A stretch of DNA of 64,000 bases from Elmis aenea (GCA_947652605.1 OX393580.1:14404159-14468158); one strand, 5' to 3'. Shown: positions 48,501 to 59,903, counted from the stretch's first letter. Notes: a model not told the origin generated them from the sequence alone. A program made the numbers and translations.

Positions 48501-48528
48501 CAGCTTCATCATCTGAATCAAAATCCAT
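36528..48528 (-). CDS. DNAJC11: DnaJ homologue subfamily C member 11
   Basis: Twelve exons: 48528-48457, 48310-48181, 48130-47872, 47817-47615, 46409-46293, 46235-46140, 46083-45972, 44272-44156, 41728-41403, 40833-40724, 39046-38917, 36550-36528. They total 1695 nt, 564 aa (human about 559). The J domain is at residues 14-80 ([14 protein letters not shown] in [11 protein letters not shown]). A basic coiled segment follows ([16 protein letters not shown]), then a beta-rich middle ([13 protein letters not shown]), a hydrophobic segment [15 protein letters not shown], and the DUF3395 domain ([41 protein letters not shown]). The family associates with the MICOS/SAM complexes and supports mitochondrial cristae. 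The tiny last exon (ending YKLVQLF) is inferred: exon 11 ends at a strong donor (CT|GTAAGT), and reading through gives a different short tail. Confidence 0.92.
36975..38452 (+). mobile_element. Foldback element, family A, with DUF4817-like helix-turn-helix frame (1478 bp)
   Basis: Ends CAGAGTGATTCAAATTCGAG and, inverted, CAGGGTGATTCAAAATCGAG, with TA flanks. Both arms carry the subterminal GGGATCTCGCTTATTATAAT-type sequence. A 62-codon frame at 37548-37736 reads [20 protein letters not shown], then [19 protein letters not shown]. It resembles the DUF4817 HTH domain found at the N-terminus of insect transposon proteins. No catalytic domain follows, so the element is non-autonomous. It lies in the last intron of DNAJC11. 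Related copies: 696-1918, 42608-43313, 44744-45891, 55366-55783. Confidence 0.85.
39276..39837. mobile_element. Foldback element, family B, in a DNAJC11 intron
   Basis: Left end CAGGGTGGTCCAAATTTGAT and right end, inverted, CAGGGTGGTCCAAATTCAAA. Arms are partial; the interior matches 19284-19906. It is joined to the next element through a single TA (39838-39839). Confidence 0.8.
39840..40668. mobile_element. Foldback element, family C (829 bp), in a DNAJC11 intron
   Basis: Left CAGGGTGGGCAAATTTCATT and right, inverted, CAGGGTGGGCAAATTTCGAT are continuous with long arms (about 200 bp of near-perfect complementarity, including GTTATCGGCGATAACTC). TCTCGGTAACTATAAGAGG is at base 35. Segments in the middle resemble family B (TATATAAGGGTTGAT), so family B sequence may have been captured. 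Confidence 0.85.
42608..43313. mobile_element. Foldback element, family A, deleted copy (706 bp), in a DNAJC11 intron
   Basis: Perfectly matching ends CAGGGTGATTGAAATTCGAG on both sides, with TA flanks. The left arm continues through the DUF4817 start (ATGAACTTTAATAACGAAGA at about 43171) and then jumps to the right end near 43220, so most of the right arm is deleted. Confidence 0.85.
43316..44155. other. DNAJC11 intron sequence, nothing recognised
   Basis: Non-coding; no repeat end, open frame or RNA structure that I can support. Confidence 0.5.
44744..45891. mobile_element. Foldback element, family A, carrying a foreign insert
   Basis: Left end CAGGGTGATTGAAATTCGAG and inverted right end CAGGATGATTGAAATTCGAG, with TA flanks. 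Arm homology is interrupted from about 44960 to 45236 by unrelated sequence ending GGCAGTCAACGTGTTAA. That end is shared with the TTAA element ending at 62016-62020, so a TTAA-type element probably inserted here and one side was then rearranged. Confidence 0.75.
46815..47062 (-). mobile_element. tRNA-derived SINE in a DNAJC11 intron
   Basis: Read on the minus strand, the head CGAGCTCGGTGGCTGGTTGG includes an A-box-like TGGCTGGTTGG. About 35 bp on is a perfect B box, GGTTCGAATCC, followed by a tRNA-unrelated body of about 150 bp and an A-rich tail (TTTAAAAAAAAAAATAAAAA). ATTAGAA occurs on both sides as a possible short target duplication. The tRNA part lacks a proper acceptor pair, so it is a SINE and not a tRNA gene. 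Confidence 0.78.
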
Positions 48529-49046
48529 GTTCTTGATAGTTATCAATTTGCTACCAAATCGTCAAATGTCATGTGTTGCAAAATCCCTTATACAACCGGT
48601 GAAATAATTCGGTATATCTTAATTATTTGAATGATTAAGTTATTCATTTAGTTTCTATAATGAATACGTAACTTTGCTATAATTAACATACAATAATTTA
48701 TAATTTAGAATAAAATAAAATGTATCTATTTCACATTAAGCACTTGGAGCGTGCAGTTCTGCCAATATTTACAATTTAGCAAAAAAAATTGTGTAAAAAA
48801 CGAAGTTGACTATCCGGTGTGCTGGTGTGCAACAAAATTAATTAAGTTTCAATCGTTGCTGTTTTATACGGTTTAATTATTATTGATGTACATATTTTGT
48901 GATTCCATAACCACCATAATTTTTGACAAGTGTTAATTCGTTTGTGTTTATAAATTCCTAACCTAATTTCGGAAAATTTTAATTGTGCTGTGTGAATAAT
49001 TAAATGTGGGATTATTTATGATATTTTGAGAGAGAATAAACGTGTA
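48529..49046. promoter_or_regulatory. Divergent promoter region of DNAJC11 and LEO1
   Basis: 518 bp separate the two start codons, enough only for the two 5' UTRs and a shared bidirectional promoter. AT-rich, with no motif that I can assign with confidence. Confidence 0.5.
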
Positions 49047-52000
49047 ATGGCTTCTGCTTCAGACTCAGAAAATGAGTCAAATAGAAGTTTGAGCCCTGCT
49101 AGTCAAGGACCAGTACCTACCCCAGGTTATGGACTAGATAGGTCTCAGTCCAACTCTCCTAATTATGACCATGCACAAGATGATGCTAAAAGCCAAGAAT
49201 CTGGGAGATCTCGAAGCAGATCAGGTAGTGTTGCTTCTGACAGGTCTGGTAGTGGTAGTAGATCTAGATCAAGATCAAATTCAGCAGAATCAAATAAATC
49301 TGGATCACAACGTTCACAGTCTGTAGGTTCCGAAAAATCGAATAGGTCACATTCTGTTGGATCTAATCGTTCAGGGTCACGTAAATCTAGATCTAGAAGT
49401 ATTGCTTCTCACAGATCAAATGCATCTGCAAGGTCGCACCAGTCGGTAAAATCTGGATCACAAAAATCACAAAGTGTTGCATCAGGAGGTTCGAATAGGT
49501 CTAGGTCTGGATCTAGATCTCCAGCTTCTAATAAGTCACGATCTAGATCTCCTGCTTCTAATAAGTCACGATCTAGATCTCCTGCTTCTAATAAGTCACG
49601 ATCTAAATCTCCTGCTTCTAATAAGTCACGATCTAGATCTCCTGCTTCTAATAAGTCACTATCAAGATCTCGAAGTAGAAGTAGAAGTTCTAATGCAGGA
49701 TCCAATAGGTCAAGATCACAGTCTGTAGGTTCAAATAGATCAAGATCAAGGTCACATTCTAGTGCAGCATCCAACAGATCGAGATCAGGTGGTTCCAACA
49801 GATCTAAAAGTGTAGGTTCAGAAAGATCTAAAGCTTCTCGTTCAAGGTATTTTAATGGAGGCTTGTGCAAACTTTCATTTTACAAAATAATGTTTTAGAT
49901 CAAGATCTAAATCTCGAGGTTCAGGATCAAATCGTTCTCGTTCACCATCTGAAAACAGAGAGGTTAATTCTCAAAATAATAGCCGTTCCAACAGCCCACG
50001 ATTAGAAATAGATGCTGGGTCACCTGAAAGTGATATAGGTGATAAACGTAAAAGAACATCTCCCGATGCAGAAGTAACTGTTAATACGAAAAGAAGTAAA
50101 ATACTTGATACAGATAGTGAAGAAGAAGAAAAGAGTAAGGATTGTTTTAATCTATTTTTTATTTGTACAATAAAAAAATTGTTCACAAAGTACAGGGGGG
50201 GTGGGTCCAAATTCAATGGGATTACATGAGTATCTCGCTTAATATTAAAGTTAGAAAAACAGTTAAATTACCTAAAATGTGCAGTTTTATGAGACAAACT
50301 CAGAACAGTTTTCAAAAATGTTTTATCATTTCATGTTTTTAAATTATTGAATAATTCTCTTTTTCTCATATTTATAATCTTAAAAGCCTAATATACTTTG
50401 TGTATAGCAATTTATACCTTTGTTTAATTAAACTGTGAAATTAAAACCTAAATTTAATAGCCGAACATACAGAAACTAGTGCTGCAGCATTATTTGGAGA
50501 TGCTGATGATATTAGTAGTGAAGAGGAGAAGGAAAAAGAAGCAGCAAGTGACAAGGAAGAAGATGTAAGGCGAGGTAGCGACGATGATAGAGATCAAGAA
50601 AGAATGTCTGATGAAGAAAACAACCAAAAACTTGCTAATGAAGATGTAATGTTTCTTTTTGTACATGTGAGTTTATCAAAATAATATTTAATATTATTTT
50701 AGGACGAGCAGAAAGAACCTGAACCAGAGCCTATTCCGGAAACACGAATTGATGTGGAAATTCCAAAAATTAGCTGTGATTTAGGCAAAGATATACATTT
50801 CGTTAAACTTCCCAACTTTTTATCAGTGGAAACGAGACCTTTTGATCAAGAGACCTATGAAGATGAAATAGATGAAGAAGAAACATTGGATGAGGAAGGA
50901 AGAGCAAGGTATGTTTTTGTTTTATTGAGAGTGTTAAAGTCATGTACGTTAATGTATATTTTAGATTAAAACTGAAAGTTGAAAACACGATACGTTGGCG
51001 GGAAAATCTCGATAAAGATGGTAATTTAATTAAAGAATCGAATGCTAGATTGGTGCGATGGTCTGATGGATCTTTAAGCTTACATTTGGGAGCTGAAATA
51101 TTTGATGTGTATAAGCAACCATTACAAGTTAGTTTCTGCTTTATTTTTATTATTAGTTTAATTAACTTGTACATTTTAAGTGAACATGTTTGTATGAAAA
51201 TAAATTAGTAAGTGTAAAGTTTGGTAATAAAAACATTTAACATGTTTTTAATAGGGGGATCATAACCATTTGTTTATACGACAAGGTACTGGATTACAAG
51301 GACAAGCCGTTTTTCGAACAAAACTCAGTTTTAGACCACATTCAACAGAAAGTTTCACACACAGGAAAATGACGATGTCATTGGCCGATCGTTCACAAAA
51401 GATTTCAGGCATAAAAATATTATCACAAGTTGGTATTGACCCTGACCAAGACAGGAAAAATTTGTTAAAGGTAAGAACTTTTATCTTAAATTGCATATGG
51501 ATGATTTTAACACATATCGGACTGGGATCGATTACTTGAAATGTACTTGGAGGACCGATAATAATTACTCAGTCCTTGGGTAAACCCTTAAGTACCTTAA
51601 ATCTACGTGAGCCAATCCTTGGTTCATGGACCAGAGAAACATAGATTAACGGGATCGGTCTGATATGTGTTGAGTTTGTAGTTATACAAAAAAAAATTGC
51701 GAGTCCTTGGTAAAATGATAAGTACTGATATCTTGAACTTTTTTTTTTGGCAAATTGGAAGTTGTGATAATTGTAACTGAAAATTGTCAAAAAATGAAAC
51801 AAAATTGTCTTAACATTACAGGGTGAGGAATCACTTATGACAGACACCCCCACTTATTTTGTTATTGGAAAGAATTATCAAAAAAAGTTTCAAATAAAAG
51901 TTGTTTGATACAATATTTCCCAAAATATTGTCATGTCAAATTTCGTTTTCTTTTGTTTTTTTAGGAGTTACGGCACCATATTTGTTTTTTTTTTAATGGC

Positions 52001-55000
52001 ACCATACATTTTCTTTCTCTTTTCAACGCACTAAAACTTTTGTACCCTTACATAACAAATTTTTTAAGAAAATCACAAAAGAACAATTTTGTTTTAAAAG
52101 CGTCCGGTATTAATTATTTTACATTAGTAGGCTTTGAAAATGATACAAAATGGTAAAAGATTTAAAAAAAAGTTAATTAGGTTACAATGGTAAACACAAA
52201 ACTACTGTAATACATTTTTAACCGTTTTGTATCATTTTCAAAGCCCACTAATGTAAAATAATTAATACCGTACGCTTTTAAACCAAAATTGTTCTTTTGC
52301 GATTTTCTTAAAAATTTTGTTATGTAAGGGTATAAAAGTTTTAGTGCGTTGAAAAGAGAAAGAAAATGTTTTCAAACCGTATAAAAAAATGTGTATGGTG
52401 CCATTTAAAAAAAAACAAATATGGTGCCATTTAAAAAAAAAACAAATATAGAGCCATTTAAAAAAAAACAAATATAGTGCCATTTAAAAAAAAACAAATA
52501 TGGTGCCGTAACTCCTAAAAAAACAAACGAAAACGAAATTTTACATGACAATATTTTGGGAAATACTCTTATCAAACAACTTTTATTTAAAACTTTTTTT
52601 GATAATTCTTTCCAATAACAAAATAAGTGGGGGTGTCATAAGTGATGCCTCACGCTGTATGTACAGGGTGCCTTATTTTCGATGTCCATACAGGGTGTCT
52701 CGGTTATTATCAGAGATAGAAAAAAACTAAGTACGTAGTCTCGATATCTTTTTTCGAGAGATATTCATTGCCATAAACAGATTTTTGATATCTTTTATAA
52801 TTTTCGAAATATAGCCAGAAACCGATTTTTGGCAATTTTCAAAAACTTTAAATATCTCGCTTAAACGAAAAGAGAAAAAAAAAATAAAGACATTTTTGGC
52901 ATGGTTTTTGTCCTTATAGCGATGTTAATTTTTTTTTACTCATACGAATATTGATATATTACACCTAACTTTCTATTTTAAATAGCAACCATAGTTGGCT
53001 TTGACATAAATCGAAAGTTAATTTTTTGCGCTTTTCAAAAATATATAATTTGCTCATGGTTGCTATTTAATATAAGAAAGTTAGGTGTAATATATCAATA
53101 TTTGCATGAGTAAAAAAAAATTGAGCATCGCTATCTTATTAAGGACAAAAAACTATGTAAAAAATGTCTTTAAAGTTTTTCTCTATCTTTTCGTTTAAGC
53201 TAGATATTGAACATTTTTGAAAGTGCCAAAAATCGGTTTTTGGCTATATTTCGAAAATTAAAAAAGATATCAAAAATCTGTTTACGACGATGAATTTCTC
53301 TCGAAAAAATAAATCGAGACTACGTACTTAGTTTTTTTCTATCTCTGATAATAACCGAGACACGCAGTACATGGGCATCGAAAATAGGCCACCCTGTACT
53401 TTGTCTCGCTCAATGTAATTTGGAACATCAAAATATTGAAAAATTGCAAACGTCCTTTAATTTATTTATTTTTTTAAATGAATGTTAATCTTAAATAAGT
53501 AAAAAAGAAAAATGTTTAAGTCATTAATGGCTTCCTTTTAATTGGCATAAAACTAAATTCACAGGACATAAAAATAAAAGTAATATAATACGTACTTTAT
53601 TGTAGAAAGAGGAAGAAAAACTGAGGCAAACTGTACGTGCTAAGCCTCGTAAAAGAGGTGAAGGGACTACTCGAACTCATCAACGAGAGTCGTTTCGTGA
53701 AGAGGAAGGTAGTGATGAAGATGGTGCTATTTCTCTAAATGCCATTAAAAACAAGTACAAGTCCGGAGCTCTACAACAAAATAAAGGTAACAGATAAGAT
53801 TTAGAATTATGTACAGGGTGGACCAAATCAAATGTTTTATGGAGTACTTGGGGTTACCATAGTAGTAGCGAAAATCTGATGTCGGTTTTTTGGATTATTA
53901 TTTTGAGATTATTAGATTTTTTATGCCACGTTCCATTTTGGCACTACAAAAGAAAAATAAAAGTTCATAGGTTTTAAAAATTGTCCGTAACTTTTTTTAT
54001 TTATAATTGAAAATTTTCTGTAACTTTTTTATTTATAAAAATAGAACTAAATGGTGTAGAGGTTTTTTATAAAAAAATGTATGCTTAATTTGAAAAACAT
54101 TTTTAAAATTTTTTAACAACCTTGACTTTTGATGTATGAAGTAAACTTACATTTTTCTAAAGGGAAACCCTAGTAGGCCATGACTTCACATAAAAGAGCA
54201 TTTTTTTAGCTTTTCAAAAATATATAGTTTTCAAATTTGTTGCAATAATTTTATTATCACAGTTTGCCATGATTTCGTAAACAATTGATTTTTGCAACTC
54301 AAAAACAACTAAACGTTTTTACATGTTCTGTGGTTTTTAATAATTACAATGTAAACTTCTCTAACATATTCGAATTTCCGAAGTGTTCAAATATAGCTAT
54401 GTTGACAGTACCACAATAAATAGATATAAAATACAAAACAATACACAGATTTGCCTAAAAGTTTAAATATTAATTTGGATATGACGTTCATTTGTTTATT
54501 AATTGTAAACATCAGTTGCCTACGAAATCATGAACTGTGATAATTAAATTTTCACAAAATTAGCCATATTTCAGTTATTTTTTGCAACAAATATACAAAA
54601 CTGTATACAGGGTGTCCCGTTTTTCGAGGCTAAGCATGGGTTTCTCGCTTATCTTTAGACATACAAAGTCGGTTAAATTAGACAAAAGTTGCACATTTTC
54701 ATGCTGAGCAATAATCTTAAGAGATAATTGCCTTATCATTTTTAGTTTTTGAGATATCGAAAAAAAACGAGAATTTGTGATTTTTGTTTTTATGTTTTAA
54801 TTCAAAAACCAACGAAGCTAGTTTTTTCTAATCCAGACATTATCTAGGCACTTTATTAAGAAGAATTCAAATCTGTCAATATCTTTTTTCTATCTTTCAA
54901 GATGGCAGAGATACGATATTAAACTGTTTTTTGTCTTATGGGCTTATTGGATTTTCGCATTTTTGAATACAGATCTTTTTTCTGATTACAACGATGTATC

Positions 55001-55965
55001 ACATGTCATTGTTGAATTAACTTTTTTGGCCAAAATTTCAATTTTTTTGATTTTTCGAAGAGTGTTTATTTAGAAAAAATAGCCAGAGACCGATATTAGA
55101 TTTTCGCTAACTTTTATGGTAACCGACATACCTTGTTAAATATTCGAATTTGGACCACCCTCTGCTGTATTTCACAGAGTGGAAGCAGCAAGCAAAATTC
55201 GTATTATGTTAATGAAAAAAATTTCATTGTAAATGTTAAATGGTGGGTTTCTTAAGTTTTCTTAAGACCAAATGTGCAACTTTGTTTGACAACTATGCTT
55301 TTAAGTTTGAATAATTTAGGTAATTCATTTTAAATGTGATATAAATAAGTTTAGTTATCTCTGAAAGAAGAAGTAAAATACCATGTGTGATGCATCAATG
55401 AATTCATAAAAATAAATGCTATTTGATTAGGTAAATAGCAAAAATTGCGCCCATAAGAAAAAACAAAGTTGGTTGTCATAAAACAAAAACGAATCGATCT
55501 AGGAAAAATTTGTGACCAACCTCCGATTCGGCTTAAAAAGTTGCCTTGGCAATGTTTTCACACATTTAAAATATTTTAAACTCCAAAGGAGTTAAAGACG
55601 ATTTTCAAAAATCGTATTTTGCAGTTTTTCCTAATTTTCTCGGATACCGTTTGAGATATTTCCAATTTCTCTTTGGATTATCAATGAGCATCGAATTTAG
55701 CAACTTTGCCAAATTAAAACCTATACTCTAGCTATTATAATAAGCGAGATCCCCCTGCTTAAACTCAAATTTCAATCACCCTGTATATTATTTGGCACAA
55801 CAATCAAGTAGTACAACAGTGTAAGTTACATAACGAATTTATTTATTTTCAGGTGGAGCTATTTATTCATCTGATGAAGAAGGCTCCGATTTTGAAGCCC
55901 GTAGAGCAAGAAAACAAGACAAACCTAAAGTTCTTGAAGATTCAGAATCAAGTGAAAGCGAATAA
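49047..55965 (+). CDS. LEO1: RNA polymerase-associated protein LEO1 (PAF1 complex)
   Basis: Eight exons (49047-49846, 49899-50134, 50461-50645, 50703-50908, 50965-51127, 51255-51470, 53606-53786, 55853-55965) total 2100 nt, 699 aa. Residues 1-300 are a Ser/Arg-rich low-complexity region with a perfect decapeptide repeat (see separate entry). An acidic stretch ([18 protein letters not shown]) follows. The conserved Leo1 domain is at about 405-575: [43 protein letters not shown] and [20 protein letters not shown]. The tail is RAKPRKRG...[11 protein letters not shown]...[11 protein letters not shown]1 pairs with PAF1 in the complex that promotes Pol II elongation and co-transcriptional histone modification. 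Poly(A) signal at 56110-56115. Introns 6 and 7 are full of foldback transposons. Start: an upstream in-frame TTG exists, but the first ATG is 49047. Confidence 0.95.
49516..49665 (+). repeat. Five tandem 30-bp repeats in LEO1 exon 1
   Basis: About five head-to-tail copies of a 30-bp unit encoding [10 protein letters not shown] (CCTGCTTCTAATAAGTCACG is part of it), nearly identical at DNA level with single changes (TCTAAATCT in one, TCACTATCA in the last). Being in-frame multiples of three, copy changes would lengthen or shorten the RS region without a frameshift. Confidence 0.92.
50193..50345. mobile_element. Foldback fragment, family B, in LEO1 intron 2
   Basis: CAGGGGGGGTGGGTCCAAATTC, then TATCTCGCTTAATATTAAAG and CAAACTCAGAACAGTTTTCA match the left 150 bp of 19284-19906. 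The right part is missing. Confidence 0.7.
51819..52657. mobile_element. Foldback element, family E (839 bp), in LEO1 intron 6
   Basis: Left CAGGGTGAGGAATCACTTAT and right, inverted, CAGCGTGAGGCATCACTTAT have long complementary arms (both hold CCCCCACTTATTTTGTTATT or its complement). A short direct repeat of the ATATGGTGCCATTTAAAAAA unit, four copies, lies at about 52395-52506. TA flanks. It lacks the subterminal TCTCG motif of the other families. Confidence 0.85.
52664..53396. mobile_element. Foldback element, family D (733 bp), in LEO1 intron 6
   Basis: Left CAGGGTGCCTTATTTTCGAT and right, inverted, CAGGGTGGCCTATTTTCGAT, with extensive complementary arms; both include GGTGTAATATATCAATATT or its complement. 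TA flanks. Only 6 bp separate it from the family E element upstream. Confidence 0.88.
53814..55164. mobile_element. Nested foldback elements, families G and F, in LEO1 intron 7
   Basis: The outer element starts CAGGGTGGACCAAATCAAAT and ends, inverted, GGGTGGTCCAAATTCGAATA at about 55157, with GCGAAAATCTGATGTCGGT-like sequence in both arms. Inside, at 54608, a different end CAGGGTGTCCCGTTTTTCGA (TCTCGCTTATCTTTAGAC at base 36) starts family F. I cannot see its right end. Nested or recombined structure. Confidence 0.65.
55366..55783. mobile_element. Foldback family A, right-arm-only copy in LEO1 intron 7
   Basis: Matches the right half of 36975-38452 and ends, inverted, CAGGGTGATTGAAATTTGAG, followed by TA. 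The left half is absent. Confidence 0.8.
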
Positions 55966-57430
55966 ATTATTCATGTTGTGCAAACACATCAAAGTTTGTT
56001 TTTTTTTTAATACACAGAAGTAGATGTATTTTTAATTGATAATTTATGGTAACAAAAGTTTATGTTGCATTTTTGTACATTGATTGTGACATGTATTAAA
56101 CACGTATACAATAAAAATATAAGTATTTGAAGAAAAATCTTTTGCACCACATGAATTTATTATTTCAGAGGAATTTTTTGAGACATCGCTGGTTGTTACT
56201 AGCAAAATATTACCAGTAACTAAAATCAGCTTAAGAAAATATAATCAAACCATATAAATTATATAGCAAAGTAACATTTTTTGGTTATCCACTAAAAACA
56301 GGGCCCCGGGAAAGCAATTGACAACGGGCCCCCCTTTCCTCTAAAAAAGGTATAAATTTAAGACTCGCATTTTGATTTAAAGGGTGGCCCTCATAGAAGG
56401 GCCACTATTGGAATCTTGTAAACCGTAAGAGCTACAACGAAGTTTAAATTCAACAAATTGACAAATATCGAAAAATATGATTGCTTTCATTTTAGTGCGT
56501 AAAAAAATCTACAACTGTCTCCCCAAAAATATCCTTGTACCATCAAGTGTAACCGAGTTATTAACGATTTAAGAAATGCCTGTTTTGATTTTTGTTTATT
56601 ATTTAGTGTGCCATGGAACTTTTTAAAACATTAAAGCATCACTGAATAGGTCTCACAAAAGGAAACAATTGGTCTAATTTAAAGTTCTTTGTAGCTCTTA
56701 GTTGATTTGATAGCAGATCATTTTAGCACCAATTTATTATATTTATATTAAAAGAAGTAAAATGATTACTATAAATTTTTTTATTATTTGATAGGTACAT
56801 AAGTAAAATAATTTACTACTAAACAGATTTCAAAATGAGAAAAATACTTAATATGAGATCCATTAATTATGTAGTACATACTGATACTGAAATTGAATAT
56901 AATTCTTTTTATTTGTAGTCATTTACACTCAATAACACAAAATTTGACAGTTAATAAAATGAAGATATGTAATTATGCACATATATATTTACATTTTATT
57001 CCTCAATTTATATTATATACAAAAAATATATTATATACAAAATAGGTACAAATACACACTCCACTATTTAATAAAATGGAATTAATTTAATGCTTAACAA
57101 AACAGTAAATTATCAAAGTATTACCAATATACAAATGTAATAATACTGAAATTGTTAGTTTAAATTGTTTTATCTTCTTAATCTTTATTATTGAAGATAA
57201 AAACTTCAAGATGTAAAATAAATAGATTAAGCCTAACTTTTGTGTTTATGATAACAGATACAAAATTTTAAATGAAATTATAAGGCGAAACTGAAAAACA
57301 TTGCTATAAAATTTTTGAGCTTTTCAGTGTCTAAGACGAAACTGTTGTGGGTATTTATATATCGAGATGCTTAGCACTAAAAAATCTTATAAAAGTCCTA
57401 TACCGATAATTAATGAGGATTATAATTAAT
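55966..57430. other. LEO1 3' flank, no gene recognised
   Basis: LEO1 poly(A) signal AATAAA at 56110-56115. Around 56302-56345 a GC-rich patch (CAGGGCCCCGGGAAAGCAAT) looks like the end of a hAT-type repeat, but its partner end is not seen. The rest is AT-rich without coding signal. Confidence 0.45.
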
Positions 57431-57439
57431 ACTTATTTT

Positions 57440-58050
57440 GAAAGAACGGAATTAGAATATCAACTACAACTAGCAAAATTAAATGCTGTATCTGAAAATG
57501 ACCTGTTTAACACGACCCACTGCTTGTATAAGCGAATTATTACAATATGATCCTACTATACTGCATAAAACAATAGAGGAACTGCGGTCAGGGCACACAT
57601 CCAATTCAACTGTATTCGATTCAATATTTTTCAAAAATTTATCGTTAAATAGTGCAAACACCTCAAAAAAGTTAAGTAGACGCAGTAGATTGCTAGTATC
57701 TAAAGACAGTAGAAAAGCAGGTGAATCTGGGGAACAAAGATGCCGACAATTGAGGGGTACAATGCAATAAGTGGACAAGTTGCAGCATCCAGGAACAAGA
57801 CTCCCAACCCAACATCTTTTGGTGAAGTTACTCCTAATATGAAGCCTAATACATCTTAGGTAGGTATTGCTCAAGAGACCAAAACAGGGCGAAATAGCTA
57901 TTTCAATGCAAGGAATGGTTAGCGACGTAGTCAGTGAAGAAATAGCAAATGTCAACATTCCTTTAGCAAATTTTCGCTTGCTCTCCATTCAACTACAGTG
58001 TGGACTTGGAGTTTCTGAAATACCGACATTAGATGCAATCACACGTCGCC
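57440..58050 (+). pseudogene. Borealin-like pseudogene fragment
   Basis: Spread over at least three frames with stops are pieces like the C-terminal half of insect borealin, a chromosomal passenger complex subunit. They are SKKLSRRSRLLVSKDSRKAG, SRNKTPNPTSFGEVTP, LLKRPKQGEIAISMQG, and NVNIPLANFRLLSIQLQCGL followed by VSEIPTLDAITRR. A stop after PNTS and a four-base shift separate the third and second pieces; upstream pieces (LEYQLQLAKLNAVSENDL) carry another frame break. A GT donor-like AAG|GTATGT follows LNK at about 58057. No start codon context. I recognise the family from memory of its general pattern, so the naming is moderate; the broken-gene status is clear. Confidence 0.5.
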
Positions 58051-58109
58051 TCAATAAGGTATGTGTGATTGTTCAACGATGCTAATTTGTTTTGTAGTAT
58101 AGTTTCAAG

Positions 58110-59246
58110 TGAAGTTTTGTACCATTCTTAATGTTGTTTATTCTTTATGGGAATCTCGCTTTTTATAAGATCTACAACTAAGTTGTAAAAGTTGGTGCTG
58201 AATTCAAACCTAAAAAGATAAGTACCATTGCTCGCAGAAGTTATTTAGAAATTCTTAAAAACAATTTTTTTTTGTTTAACTTCCTTTATCTTTAAAAGCA
58301 TCGAATTATCATAACATCAACACTGCCATATGAGAAACAAAATGTATTTAAAATGCAGCAAAATTGTTAAATGTGTCCAGCATCATAACTATTTTCAAAA
58401 ATTTATAGTAATAACCATGATTTTATGCAACTAAATAAAAAAGCAATATTCGGTATTTTATTTAAGCATTACAAATATAAAATTGACCGTTAACACTTTC
58501 TTTAAAACATTGTTTTTCAAGTAAAAATCCCATGTAAAATTTTTCACCATGTAGATAAAAATAAAACTGATTTAAATTAATTATAAACACATCAATTTTA
58601 TTTTACATTTCATAATTTGATCAGTAACCATCTGATCTTGAACCTGTATTAAATGCAAGAAAATTGCACATAGAGTTGTGGCTTTACAAAACACATGTAG
58701 AATTTTATTAGTTATTTTGCATAAAATAACACAGTTGCTGCAAAAAAAAACTTTGCAGTTTTAAAACTATGTTATAAATTGGGTAGTTTTTTGTTTTTAT
58801 AGCAAAGTTGATTTTATGAGAAATATAAATTTTTGGATTTTTTAGTTGCTTTTTAAATTTCACCTACAGTATGTTATATCATTGTGCTCAAAAATTTTAG
58901 TGCTATCTTCTAATGCAAATATTCAATATGACTTTAAGAAAGGACGAAATTGATGATGGTCCAAAACAGGCGAATTGCCTGATACAAAATCTAATTAAAG
59001 AAGTGTAGAGAATAAAAAGTTGCTGCAAGAAAATATTTTTAATTTTTCGATATCTTCAATAACAAAAGAAGTAGAGCAAAAAGATGAAAACCCATTTTTT
59101 ACTTCTTTCAAACTAAGAGGGCCATGATACTTTTCTTCTCCGATTTGAAAGCACCAAATTTTGCACCTTTACCCCAATTTAACTGACCTTATAGCTCTAA
59201 AGATTAGTGAGATCCCCATGTTGAACCTCGAATTAAGGACACCCTG
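58110..59246. mobile_element. Decayed foldback element, family H
   Basis: The right end, inverted, is CAGGGTGTCCTTAATTCGAG, with GGGGATCTCACTAATCTTTA at base 31 and TA after it. A mirrored but diverged left arm (GGGAATCTCGCTTTTTATAA) begins near 58149. The left terminus itself is not clear. Confidence 0.65.
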
Positions 59247-59450
59247 TATATAAAAAAACTAATTGTTGTCAAGAAAATATGTAACTAAAAACGTCGTAAA
59301 TTGAACAATTGAGAAAAGTAAAGTATTTCATTTTTATCACAGTCAAAATTACAAATTATATATTCTACATAATATTACCATACATTCTGTCTAACTTCTA
59401 ATTTTATGTGTACCTAGCACTAATGGTTTGACAGTACAGTTATCTAATAT

Positions 59451-59519
59451 AAGGTGACCATTCTTTCCCGATTTTCGGGGACAGTCCCTGAAACTTCGGA
59501 GAACCAAATGGACACCTTA
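59451..59519. mobile_element. Internally deleted MITE (69 bp)
   Basis: AAGGTGACCATTCTTTCCCG at the left and GAACCAAATGGACACCTT at the right form imperfect inverted ends. The same left sequence and the CTTCGGAGA right segment lie about 300 bp apart in the copy at 20864-21185. Confidence 0.6.
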
Positions 59520-59903
59520 AGTTAGTATGAAGTTTTGAGTTCATGCAAAGTTTAACTTCACCTAACTGGCCATGTCCACATCAAGATGGTATTGAGATCA
59601 AAATATATATCAAATGAAATGATAAATTAAAAGTGTACGTACTAGTATGTTTCTTATATCAAGCTATGTTTTACCAAAAGCAGTTGTTTATGGAAAAAAA
59701 ACTTGATAAGGGAAAAGTTGTTAGTTCTACGTATTGTAAAATAGCCAGTTTCATTTATATCAATATTTTTAAATTTTGAGATAAATGAATAAATTGCATT
59801 TTTTTTTGTTTGGAAAAAATATTTGACATCTTAAAAAGCATTTTTCTTCTTTTCGAAATTGTATGATTTTGCATATTTATTTTTAAATAAAAATACTCTA
59901 GAG

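Noticed and set aside
49516..49665. CRISPR-like array of 30-bp repeats
   Set aside because: The units are head to tail with no spacers, in frame within a coding exon of a eukaryotic gene.
49409..49870. Long minus-strand open frame over LEO1 exon 1
   Set aside because: Its Asp/Leu repeat composition is the antisense reading of the Ser/Arg repeats in LEO1; no independent evidence.
57479..57988. 169-codon minus-strand frame
   Set aside because: The plus strand of the same region matches borealin-like pieces; the minus frame shows no domain.
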